Shown: positions 35,898-49,148 of the stretch, piece after piece | Numbering within the stretch: the stretch's first letter is position 1 | Layout of the letters: each line of letters opens with the position of its first letter | Assembly (NCBI RefSeq): GCF_002775205.1 | Contig: NC_036458.1 | Coordinates: 365,983-429,982, forward strand | DNA from: Xiphophorus maculatus | Taxonomy: Eukaryota > Chordata > Actinopteri > Cyprinodontiformes > Poeciliidae | DNA: 64,000 nucleotides | Direction: 5' to 3' | Program-made: the position numbers and the translations under genes | The notes under the pieces: generated by a model | Databases searched by the model: none | Told to the model about the DNA's origin: nothing | Seen by the model: the letters and a program-made list of their open reading frames with translations, nothing else

Positions 35898-36440
35898 GCA
35901 GCCCGACGGACTCGGTACCGGTTCTGGTCCGGCCCGATTCAAACGCCTCATTCATGACCAAATTTCACAAAATCACAAATATTCCAGCTTTCTGGGTTGC
36001 TTAGCAACCAAATATTACAGATTAGAGACAAAACATCCCATAATCCCTGGACTGGTCCGGTTCCGGTCCGGTTCTGATCATGTGACCCGGGTTAGGTGTC
36101 CAGCACATCCAGACCGGGTTCTCTGGTTCTGGTGGACCTGTCGACCCGGGCCTCATTTGTTCTGAAGGTTCTGCAGAGTCCTGAACCGCCGGGCTTTGGG
36201 CCTACAGAACCTCAGCAGAATCAACAGAACCCGACAGAACTTCATTCCTCCTGAACTCATCCGGGTCAAACTGGGCCCCGTTCTGGTTCTGGTCGGCTTA
36301 CTGCTCCGATTCCTTTGATGTTGTGATGAAATGTTCAGTATTTGGTGTCCAGGAACCGGGCCGGTTCCAGACACGTAGAACCGGGCCGGGTTCTGACACT
36401 TTTATTATGATGTAATTTATTATTATTATTGAGAAGTTCC

Positions 36441-36590
36441 AATAAAATCTGGAAACTCGCCGTTTCTCCAGAAAAAGGTTCTGGAGGTGGGTTCTGGTTC
36501 TATTGGACCGGGTCGGGTTGTCTTTGATGCACTTTGTGTTTTCATAGGAATTCTGGGAATCTGTTTTATTTGATGTGAAATGAGAATAAA
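36441..36590 (+). terminator. cdipt poly(A) signals
   Basis: AATAAA at 36441-36446 and at 36585-36590, 0.55-0.7 kb beyond the stop, in an AGAACC-rich 3'UTR. Confidence 0.55.
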
Positions 36591-37379
36591 GTTTTGCTGC
36601 AGCTGGTTCTGACCCGGTTCTATTCATTATTCAGAACTTTGTCTATGATTCCTGGTTCTGGTTTTAGTGAAACAGAAAATAAAAACGACCAGAACCAGAA
36701 CCGTCCCAACATCATTTTCCTCTGAATAAAAATATTTAGAATCTCAACATGAAATGGACCTGGAAGTGGAACCGCTCAGCCGGACCAGAACCAGCAGAAC
36801 TCTCGAAGCTGTTCCTCGAAGATTCTGCTGGATCAGAACCAAAACCCTGCAGCTCCACAACCCGTCCTGCCTCGGTTCAGCACAGCGGTTCTGGAGGTCC
36901 TGGCCCAGGTGGTTCTGATCCAGTCTGACTACAAGCATCAGCGCCTCAAAACAGAACCGGTCCATAACAGACCGCTGGATGCTGTATCTCCTAGCAACCG
37001 GATGCTGCCAGAGCGTTGCCATGGAGACCAGGGCTCCAGAACCAGCCAGGACCCGGTCCGGTCATCAGCAGCTCATCACTCAGCCTCTGGACCCTCCGAA
37101 CCGCCCGCCAGGGATTATGGGTCACCGGAACCGGGTCGCCCTTGCTGAGTGCTGACCGGAACCGGCTATATTTGTCTCGCGCTCGGAGGAAAACAGGAAG
37201 TGATTTATATTTCTTTCATTTTTTTATTTGTGGTTTTCCTGAAAACCTGAAACTACACGAACAAAGATCAAAAAGCTGCTCAGTAAAAGAATCCGGCTGG
37301 TTCCGGACGGACCTGCTGAACGCTCTCTGGCCCAAACAGAACCAGAACCTAGAATTGGGTTTTTCCTGTATGAAGTTCG

Positions 37380-38119
37380 GCGAGCCGCGCGACCAGGCGC
37401 CCACGTCACGCTCCGTCCAGCTGTTGCACCTGCGCGAATCGTTACCTTTAAGATGCTCGAGGGATAAAGCCTCGAACCGGACTCCATTGCAGCCCGGAGT
37501 TCGGCCAGCCCGTCCGGACCGGCCGGCCCGTCTCTGTTCCTGACCGACCGCTGCGGAGAGGTTCTGTTCGGCGCTGAGGACGGATTAGCGTCTGGGGCTT
37601 TCTGTCGGAGGAAACCCACGGCACGAGACGGGGTCCGCGCGGAGGGAGCACGAGCCCAACCCTTTCCCTTTAAAGCGCCGACAGAGGGGGGAGAAGAGGA
37701 GATCAAAGAGGAGGGAGGAGGGAGCGAGAAAAAAACAGAAACACCTCCTCCAGACGCCGAGGCGGAGCCACGGACCGAGCCGGGCCGGGGCGCCGCTGAG
37801 CGGGGGAGGGGCTGCAGGAAACACCGAGGCTTGGCTCCTGCGGCGGAGGCCTTCCTGGAGATTCGAATAAAACTAACCCGAAAAGGTCTGCAGAACAGAA
37901 CCGAGCCGGTCCAACTGCCCGGTGTCTCCAGGCTGCAGCTGTTTGTATTAAAATGCACCAACTATCACTGGGCATTAGCGGACCGCAGAACCGAGCCCTG
38001 CTGGACTCTCTGAGCTGTCAGTGAGCAGGAGCCACCAGGCCCCATAATCGGTACCAGAACATTTCTCCCTGGGTTCCGGGCCCTCCTCCTCCTCCCTCCC
38101 CTCTCTGCGGGCCCTCAGC
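37380..38119 (+). promoter_or_regulatory. CpG-rich promoter/5'UTR of maz
   Basis: A GC- and CpG-rich stretch with a G/A-rich tract near 37686-37730 and GGGCCGGGGCG and GGGGGAGGGGC GC-box-like words near 37785-37812. The ATG is directly preceded by a pyrimidine-rich run and CCCTCAG. An untranslated upstream exon is therefore possible. MAZ itself binds GGGAGGG-type sites, so autoregulation is conceivable. Confidence 0.45.
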
Positions 38120-40484
38120 ATGGACACTTCCTGGAGCAACTTCCTCTTCCAGGTAGGTGTTGATCCGGGTGCAGGGGGTCAGGGGTCATAGAGGAGTCAG
38201 GGGGGAGCTGCGGGTGAGCTTCAGAGGGCCACCATCAGAAGCAGAACCTGTGATGAACCCAGTCCTGTTTGGACCTCCATAGCTCACTTGTCCAGTCCAT
38301 TTTGTCCATGATTCTGGACAAAATGGACCTGGACGTTCTGTTGAACCTGCAGCAGAACCAGAACCATGGAAATCCAGCAGGAGGTTCTGCCGAGTCAGGA
38401 ATAACTGAAAAGGAGGGAATCACCATAGCAACCAGTTACTACTAAGGGCTACTGACTGAAAACAGCCTGAAAGTACTCTTCAAAATAAGAGTCTGGCTCC
38501 ATCTGAGTAGATCATGTCACCTCTGGAGCGACCTGATTGGTTAACCTGATGCAGAGGATTCTGGGAAACAGAGCTGCAGATTAATCCAGACGTTCTTACA
38601 GACGACGCCGACCCAGACCCAACCCGAGGCGCCGCTTCAGGCCGAGCTGCTGCCGGACCTGACCGGGTCGGCCCAGAGTCCCCCGGCAGAACACATCGTG
38701 ACGCCCCCGTCCACTGTTGACACGGCCGCCCTGAGCGAGGAGCCCCTGCCAGGTGAGCAGAAACAGAATCTGGACCGGACCTTCCTGGGGGTCTGGTTCT
38801 AGAGCTCAGAACCCGACCCATGTCTGTCTAACCGTCTCGCCTGTCAGTCAAGCCGCTGCCCAAGCCACCCCGGCCGGCCCACATCTGCTCCACCTGCAAC
38901 AAGGAGTTCAAGAACAGCTACAACCTGCGGCGCCATCAGTCCGTCCACACGGGCATCAAGATGAAGGACCGCGCGGCGCGGGATAAGGAGGACGGCGCCA
39001 AGGCGGGCCGGCTGGAGAAGACCACCATCCCTCTGTCCCTGCTCCAGCTCACACTGCCACCCCAGCCGCTGCCCCCGGTCGGCGCCCCGGACGCCCAGCC
39101 GCTCTCCGTCGCCCCGGCAACCGTCACCGTGGCCTCTCCCCCTCAGCCCATCCAGGCGGCCATCGTTGTGGTGGGCTCCATGGAGCAGGTGGGTCAGCCA
39201 GTTTCAAAGGTCTGACTGCCGGTTCTGAACTTCCTTATGACATGGGCTTCCTTTGTTTCGTCCGCACAGGATCCCAGTCCCAGCCCGGTTCCGAACCCCA
39301 ACCAGGTGAGGAAGAACCATGCCTGTGAGGCTTGCGGGAAGGCCTTCCGGGACGTGTACCACCTGAACCGGCACCGGCTGTCCCACTCGGACGAGAAGCC
39401 ATACTCCTGTCCCGTCTGCCAGCAGCGCTTCAAGAGGAAGGACCGCATGAGCTACCACGTCCGCTCGCACCAGGGCGGTGTGGAGAAGCCCTACATCTGT
39501 CCGCACTGCTCCAAGGCCTTCTCCAGGTAGGACGGCCTCTCCAGAACCCAGAACCCAACCCGCAGCCGTCCTACCGTTAATCACTTCCCTGTCTGCCGCA
39601 GACCGGATCACCTCAACAGCCACGTGCGACAGGTCCACTCCACCGAGAGGCCCTTCAAATGCACGGTAGGTCCTCCAAGGGTTGCGCTGAGGTGGTCTAG
39701 AACCCGACGAACGGTACCAGCCACCATCTCTAACGTGTTTTCTGCAGACGTGTACGTCGGCGTTCGCCACGCGGGACCGCCTCCGTGCCCACCTGATCCG
39801 CCATGAGGAGAAGGTGCCGTGCCACATCTGCGGGAAGCTGCTGTCGGCGGCGTACATCACTGACCACATGAGGGTCCACAACCAGTCGCAGCACCACTCC
39901 TGCCACCTCTGCAACCGCAGTAAGATGCAGCTTCACGTGCGCGCTCATGCATGCATCCCTCGGTAACCAGGCGTGTATCAGTCCGCTGCAGAAAGTAGAC
40001 CCACCTTGACCTTTTCTGCCTGGTTCTGGCTTCGGGACAGCTCCAGATCCTCGTCTTTTCTGGATTTGTTGAAAGTTGTGCAGAGTTCTGAAGGTCCGGT
40101 GTTGTAGAGTTCTGAAGGTCTGGTGTTGTAGAGTTCTGAAGGTCCGGTGTTGTTGCAGGTTTCACCACCCTCACCTACCTGCGGGTTCACGCTCAGAAGC
40201 ACCACGGCCAGGAGTGGAAGGAGAGTGGCGGGGCGCGGGGGGCCTTCGGCGGGGCCGGCGCCGGCGGCGTGCTGCTCTGCCAGCTCTGCGGGGTCCAGTG
40301 TAAGACGGCCACGCAGCTCCAGGGTCACATGGGCACCCACGCCCAGCAGGGCGACCCGGCCCCCGACCAGACCAGCGCCGAGCCCGTCGGCACCAATGGC
40401 GCCGCCGTCACCGTGGCCGGCCCGCTGCCAGTGGGGCTGCTGGTCACCGACTGCTCCGGCATCGGCCCCCAGCCCCACAGTTAG
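38120..40484 (+). CDS. maz: Myc-associated zinc finger protein, 447 aa, 8 C2H2 fingers
   Basis: Exons: 38120-38152, 38602-38752, 38848-39188, 39270-39526, 39602-39665, 39748-39919, 40159-40484. The short N-terminus (MDTSWSNFLFQ) resembles VEZF1/MAZ proteins. STVDTAAL is shared with mammalian MAZ, but the long Ala/Pro tracts are missing. Finger 1 (about residue 75) precedes a Pro/Ala-rich linker. Fingers 2-5 (from RKNHACEACGKAFRDVYHLNRH) are nearly invariant. Finger 6 is CHICGKLLSAAYITDHMRVH, finger 7 is CHLCNRSFTTLTYLRVH and finger 8 is CQLCGVQCKTATQLQGHMGTH. The last exon corresponds to the alternative MAZ isoform with extra fingers rather than the poly-Ala tail. It is a nuclear factor binding G-rich promoter elements. 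The last intron ends in a 24-bp triplicated repeat. Confidence 0.93.
40084..40158 (+). repeat. 24-bp triplication ending at a maz splice acceptor
   Basis: AGTTCTGAAGGTCCGGTGTTG units start at 40084, 40108 and 40132. The last copy changes GTAG to TTGCAG and thereby supplies the 3' splice site at 40158. Confidence 0.88.
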
Positions 40485-40859
40485 CACGGCGGGGGCCGGG
40501 GCCAGCAGTGCTGCCAGGTGAGGTCAGGGGAGGTCGTGAAGGGGTCATGGGGTTTTGGGGGTCAGGTCAACCTTCTGGTTCTCTTGTGTTGGTTTCAGAG
40601 ACAATGATTCCAGGTGAGTTGCACACGCTCAGTCCAACTACGCAGGACAAACTATTCACATCCTGGACCTCCACCGTTTGGTTCCGGTTCCGCCGCGGAG
40701 GAACCGTTTGGGTTCTGGTTCTCCAACCTAACATTCATCAGCAAAGTTACTGTAAAAGTTGTTTAAACAGTTAAACAGCTTCCTAACTGAAGGAGTCAAA
40801 CCAGCCGCTTTGACTCCTTCCGGTCAGGTTTCCATGGTTACCACAGCACGGAAACTGGC
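40485..40859 (+). other. Probable maz 3'UTR with a perfect hairpin
   Basis: No gene seen. A 12-bp stem (GAAGGAGTCAAA at 40789-40800, TTTGACTCCTTC at 40809-40820) with an 8-nt loop lies 0.3 kb after the stop. No clear AATAAA was found close by. Confidence 0.5.
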
Positions 40860-42151
40860 CTAGTCAAAGTGTTCAATGACGTCCATATAAATACGGACTG
40901 TGGGAGAACCACAGAGCTGGTTCTGGTTCTGTTTGACCTCAGTGTCGATCATTTTACTGAATCGACTGGAGAGTCTGGTTGGACTCTCCGGTCCAGAACT
41001 CAACTGGTTTGAATCTTACATGAAGAACTGGGATTTCTCTGTTACAACTGGAAACTTCTCACCAGAGGTCAAAGGTCACATGTGGGGTTCCCCAAGGTTC
41101 AATCCTAGGACTCTGCTTATTCAATATCTATAAGCTCCCACTGGCTCAGGTTATAACAGGAAATAATATCAGTTACCATAACTACACTGATGACACAGCT
41201 CTACGTTATGATGTCACCAGGTGACCTTTGACCCCATCCAGTCACTGAATAAAGCTGAGAACAGATCAATGTGTGGATGAGACAAAACTTTCTCCAGCTG
41301 AACAGAAACAAACTGAAGTTGTTATTGTTGGACCTAAAGAGGAACGATCTAGAATTATAGATCTATAGTTATAGATCTAGAGTTACAGATCTAGAGTCAA
41401 TGCACAGCTTCAGTTATTACAACTCAAACCAGCGATCATCCTGAAACCTGGGAGTAGTGATGACCTCTGACCTCTGACCTGACCCTCCAGAGCCACATAA
41501 CGACGGTCACAAAGTCGCCTTCTATCAGCTGAACAACATCTAGATGACTAATGTCTCAGTGAGATCTAGAGAAACTCATCCAGTCGCTTTGAATCTGTCC
41601 AACAAATCAATCCTCCAGCTGCAGCTGATCCAGAACGCTGCTGCTGGAGTTCTGACCAGAACCAGAACCAGGAGGATAGAGACATAAACCCAGTTCTCCA
41701 GAACCTCCACTGGCTCCCTGTAGCTCAGAGAATAAACTTTAAATCCTGTTAGTTTATAAATCACTGAACGGATCAGAACCACAACACATTAAAGATCTGC
41801 TGCTGGATCAACCTTCCAGACCCCTCAAGTTCTGGTTCAGGTTCTGGTTCTGGTTCTGCTCTGCATCCGGAACCAGAACCAAACGAGGAGAAGCAGCGTT
41901 CAGCTTCTATGCACCACAAATCTGGAACAAACTTCCAGAAAACTGTAAACCAGCTGAAACACTGAGGTCCTTTAAATCCAGACTAAAAGCTGCTGTTAGT
42001 TTTATTAGAAACATAATCAATAATCAATTTAACGATGGAACTCGACTTTATGTCATGTTTGATTGTTGATTCTATGTTGCATGACTTTGTGTTTTTATGA
42101 TTTAAAGCTCTTTGAAATGCCTTGCTGCTGAAATGGGCTGTACAAATAAAA

Positions 42152-42210
<59 letters not shown>
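40860..42210 (+). mobile_element. Decayed LINE (non-LTR retrotransposon) reverse-transcriptase region and tail
   Basis: Broken frames encode, in order, a GVPQGSILG-like block (TGGGGTTCCCCAAGG near 41083), NYTDDTALY (41177-41203, the YADDT-type catalytic box), LQLIQNAAAGVLT near 41620-41655 and AAFSFYAPQIWNKLPENC near 41895-41950. The 3' end runs into (TGAT)n at about 42150-42208, the usual tail of this fish family. Stops and frameshifts make it dead. The 7395-7745 fragment belongs to the same family. Confidence 0.85.
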
Positions 42211-43599
42211 CTGTCCCATCAGAACCACCATCAGGATCCAACATGGCTCCGTGTTCCTGATAGCTTCCCGTTTTTCCGGGCCTGGACCAGTAGAACCTTT
42301 CTGCTTCTGACCCGCCTCTGAGACTCTCACAGACTGAACCCGGATCAGAACCTGGTCCAGGTGCAGAACTTCTGTTGGCTATGGAAGTGTATTTTTATTC
42401 TCATCTCCATGGTAACCAGTCAGCTGCCATCTCCAGAACCTCTCCTGGTTCTGCTGTTTTAACCCATTTATGCTCCATCTATCAGTGTTTGGTTCTGATG
42501 AGATGGACCGGACTTCTACTCAGAACTCCCAGTTTGCCTTTGTTGGAGCAGGAGAAGCTCAGAAGCGAGGTTCTGCCGAGCCGGGCCAGGCCTCGGAACC
42601 TCTGGTTTGGTGTAAATTCTCCAGAAGCGGAACGCGCGGCGATCTTTGACCTTCAGTGACTTTCTGCCATGTTCTGCGGTGACTCTTCTTCTGTGGTCGT
42701 GTTCATTGATTCATTGATTGATTGTAACTGATTATTATCACTGGATTAACTGCAGTCAGTGCAACGCTACGGACAGAACCAGCTGGATCCACATCGTCTA
42801 TTTAACCCGCTGCGTGATTGGACTGGACCTCTGCAGGCAGCTGGATCAGAACCAGAATAGAAAATGTTAAGAAACAGCATCCAGTCTAGTTTTATGGAAA
42901 CCTTTAACTGCAGGAGCTGCTGCTGTTCTCCTTTAAATCAGTCAAATATTTTAATTTGAAGGAGATTATAAAACGCTTTGAGACCAAATAGAATATTGGA
43001 ATGAATTTTAGAATTAGCCTATTTAATCTAAAACTCACTAAAATGAGATTAATATGTAAAGATAAATAGTTTTATATTTGGCTATAAAACAAAAACTCAT
43101 CATGAGAAAATATAAAACTAGTTATTGAGTTAAAAATCTCTTCATGTTGAGTTCTAAATCTCATAACAAAACCTAAAACTTCTCGTAATTAAATATCAAT
43201 CTAGTTATCATGAGATATAAAATTTTTAGTTGACACAATAAACCTGTAATAAGAAGAAATCTCCTTACTGTCAGATTTTGTTCAAATGAGATTAAAACTC
43301 TGGATTATCATTTTAATTGAATTCATTGATCAGCTCTGGCAGTTAAACGTTTCTATGGAGAATATTATTATTTGTGAGGTTTTATTATTTTTTGACAATA
43401 AAGGTTGGTTTACATGTGTTAAAGGAAAATATTGAGGGCTTAGGAGGGACGAAATGACCCGGTTCTGACCCACAGAACCCAGACAGACTAATAGTCATGT
43501 GGCTTCCAGAATGCTGTCAGACCGAAGCAGTTCGGTATGAATCGGTACAGAGGTGAACAGAACCAGAACCCGGTCCATTTGTTATAAAAAAGACTCGAA
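42211..43599. other. maz-nlk2 spacer, no gene seen
   Basis: AT-rich DNA with scattered AGAACC words; short frames only. Confidence 0.4.
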
Positions 43600-44200
43600 A
43601 TGGCCTTCCCCGTCCCCCCTCCCTCCCTCCCCTGTTGTTTACAGCGCAGATGAAGCGCCGCCCCTCCCCCACCGGCTCCGCCTCCTCTTCCTCCTCCTCT
43701 TCCTCCTAGCTGCTAACCAGCTAGTTGTAGCTGAAGCTGGGAAACATCCCGATCTCCGGCTGGTTAACGGGGAACCCTGCGCACTGCACCCCAGCTGGAC
43801 GAGACTTCCTCCTGGGAGAACCTCAGTCTCCTCCATGGCTTTGTAGGAGCCGCCATGATGGACAGTTAGCAGCGGGGTTAGCTGCAGTTAGCTCCGGGAG
43901 AACCGGAGCCTCTAGCGCCGCTTTTTAGCCCCCAAAGGTCGGATTAACTGCTATGTCATCAACCGCTCTCTGCCGCCAGGTCTGTGGCTTTTATTCACGG
44001 TTCTATTCCGCTTAAAATGAAATAGGTCACCGCGGATGGTTATGTGGGTCACAGCCGCGGATGGGTTAACTAGTCCCCCCGAACAGCTGGTTAGCTCCGG
44101 AGCTAACCAGCATTTCAAGGGAAAAACAGCCCGGAATGACGTTTTTCCAGATAAATCCGCTTCCTGGCGGATGGACACAGACACTGCATGGTTCAGTTGA
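43600..44200 (+). promoter_or_regulatory. Candidate nlk2 promoter / non-coding first exon
   Basis: A C/T-rich tract (CCCTCCCTCCCTCCCC near 43617), GC boxes (CCGCCCCTCCCCC near 43661) and GCCGCCATGATGG near 43850 mark a CpG-bearing island 1.5 kb upstream of the nlk2 coding start. A matching pyrimidine-rich acceptor (TTTTTGTCTCTTCCAG) ends at 45420, just before the coding exon. The linkage is inference. Confidence 0.35.
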
Positions 44201-45488
44201 CTTCTTATTTGTTCTGTTTGTCGGAACCAACTAGTTTAACCGAGTTAACCAGCAGCTTGGATCGAACAAAGGTGACTGAACCCTCTGGTTACTGGGCTGG
44301 ATCGGGAGCTAAATCCCTCCTGTTGACAGCCGGAGCTGAAGTTGGTGTCTGATTGAATCTGGGTCTCGCTACAGAGATTCTGGATCAGATTCTATAGGTT
44401 CTGGACCGGTAGTGGCTCTGTATCAGCATCTAAAGGTTTTGGTTCGGATCTGATGATGTTGTCGGACTGTTAATGGGTCGATTCTGGACTAGTAGTGGTT
44501 CTAGATCAAAATCTTAAGGTTCTGAATCAGAATCCAGTGGTTCAGGGCCGTTACTGTTTGGTCCTGGACCGGTACTGGTCGATTCTGGTCGTTATTCCTG
44601 TTGATATTGGGTCAGATCGAGGTTGACGGTTTAGAATCTTGAATCGGCTGCTCAGGTCTGGACTCGGACCCTTCGCTGATTCCAGAGTGTTTCTATGATC
44701 CAGACCCGCTCAGACGAGCGCAGACTGATGGATCTGAAACGTTAACACTGATCTCAGTTCATTAAATCACCAAAACTGGAAATTTGTAGGATCCTCCAGA
44801 TCATAAACGATGATAACGTTAGAAAATGATGAAAATAACAGTTTTTCAGAGAGACGATTGCAGGTTTAACAGTCCAGATAGTCGATCTAGAAAAAACATT
44901 CAGAGTTTATTTATCTATAAGGAAACCAGAGTTTTGATCCAAAATCGCTTCCATAAAATGTTCCATTTTTCCTTCTATTTATGCGATAAAGTGACAGTTA
45001 TGGTCACGTGGTCTCTGGAGGAATTAATCTGCCCGGCAACAGGCAGGCCGCTTATTGCTGTTCGTAACGGCCGATAACCAATATTATGGAAATTACCATG
45101 GAAATCCAGGTCCAAACGGACCTGATGCTGCTCTTCTTTGAGCTCTACAGAACCAGACAGAGGTTCTGATGAATGACCGGTACGGTTCTGGACCCGTAAA
45201 AACGTATTGTTTATTTAAAATTTTGTGAGTTTTATTTTGAAAAATTTTATTTAAATAAAGCTTGACTCCTTGGAGGTTCTGGTTCTGTGACCCGGTACCG
45301 ACAGATTAAAGTGACAACTTTGGTTCTGAACTGTTTCTGGTAGAAAAGGTTCTGGTACCGGCTGCAGGTCTTGGTTCTGATGCGGTCCAAATCTGACTCC
45401 CAATTTTTGTCTCTTCCAGAACCCGGTCGGAAAATGTTGAGTGCGCTGCGCCGGTTCTGAGCCTGAGCGGGACCAGCAGCAGCAGCAG

Positions 45489-45517
45489 CCCGGTACCGGT
45501 ACCGGTACCGGTACCGC
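45489..45517. repeat. (GGTACC)n self-complementary repeat in the nlk2 5'UTR
   Basis: Four tandem ACCGGT/GGTACC hexamers, 36 nt before the start codon. Both DNA and RNA could fold back on themselves. Confidence 0.85.
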
Positions 45518-45552
45518 TCTCACTGCCTGGACTGATAGCGGGTCGGGTAGGG

Positions 45553-48154
<2,602 letters not shown>

Positions 48155-48210
48155 CGGCCGTCAAAGCCACCAATCCGCTGCTGGTTGCCTCATGTTGCTT
48201 CAAGTTAGGT

Positions 48211-48462
48211 CAGTGGTTCCCAAAGTGTGGGGCGCGCCCCCTAGGGGGGGCGCAGTGCCATTGCACGGAGGGCACAGGAAGCAGTATGGCTGAATGAAAA
48301 AAAAAAAACCAAACCAGTTACACCAAATGTTTCACTGTAAAGATGGTTTGTTTAGGTTTATGTCTGGTTGAACCATGTGGGACCAGTTGATTGTTTTTTT
48401 TCTTTTTTGGGGGGATTTTATTGTAATCCATATGGGGCCCAGAAAATCTTTGGGAACCACTG
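48211..48462. mobile_element. hAT-type MITE, 252 bp, exact 8-bp target duplication, beside nlk2
   Basis: CAGTGGTTCCCAAAGTG...TTTGGGAACCACTG termini, flanked by AGTTAGGT on both sides (48203-48210 and 48463-48470). It lies 50 bp after the nlk2 stop, so it is probably in the 3'UTR. Internally it has a CGCGCCCCCTAGGGGGGGCG palindrome and A/T runs. Confidence 0.92.
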
Positions 48463-48470
48463 AGTTAGGT

Positions 48471-49113
48471 GATGTCACTTAAAAAATGGCCGCAGGGCGC
48501 CGCGCGGTCGGCTGCACAGACGGACCAGAACCAGACGGAACGTCTTACTGGAAAACTGTTAGTGACGGACAGCAGCTCATCAGGACTGGCAGCTTTGTAC
48601 AACGTACGAAAATTAATATTCATAAACTTTATATCCAACATGGAGAAGGTAGGCGACTCAGTAACCATGGAGATAGTGCTCCACCATCATGTAGCCTAGC
48701 AGGTTAGCATCTTCTGTGCGTTTTTATTGCTGCTCCGGTGTAAAAGGAAACGCCGACAGAGACACAAACCAGGTGTTGTGAATTCAGGCGAAGTCGGATC
48801 AACTCAAGGTTCTGGTCGGGTTCGGGGCGAGCTGCTGTACATCCTGATGTCTGTGAGCAAAACCAGGTGAGTCCAGGAGAAACGGGCAGAAACATCAGGC
48901 TCCTCCGGCGACTCGGAGACGTCGTGCAAAGGGTCAGTAACTGACCCGGGTCCAGATCCGGGTCATGTGATGTCATCGCTCTACTTCCTGTTGGGTCATG
49001 TGATGTCATCGGTCCTCAGGTCCACGGCGTGGCATTCCTCCAAGGTCTCCAGGAAGGAGGAGAGATGAAGGCTCCGGATCTCCATCATCATCATCAGCCG
49101 GCGGGCGAGTTAG

Positions 49114-49148
<35 letters not shown>

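Noticed and set aside
39919-39965. Intron-retained MAZ end (reading into SKMQLHVRAH and a stop near 39963)
   Set aside because: A consensus donor is present and the spliced form restores a complete finger 7 and an eighth finger known from MAZ isoforms. Retention may still occur as a minor form.
43553-43846. 97-aa frame with a Leu-rich stretch, resembling a signal or membrane segment
   Set aside because: No homology, lies in a C/T-rich promoter-like tract, and the Leu run comes from a CTC-rich repeat.
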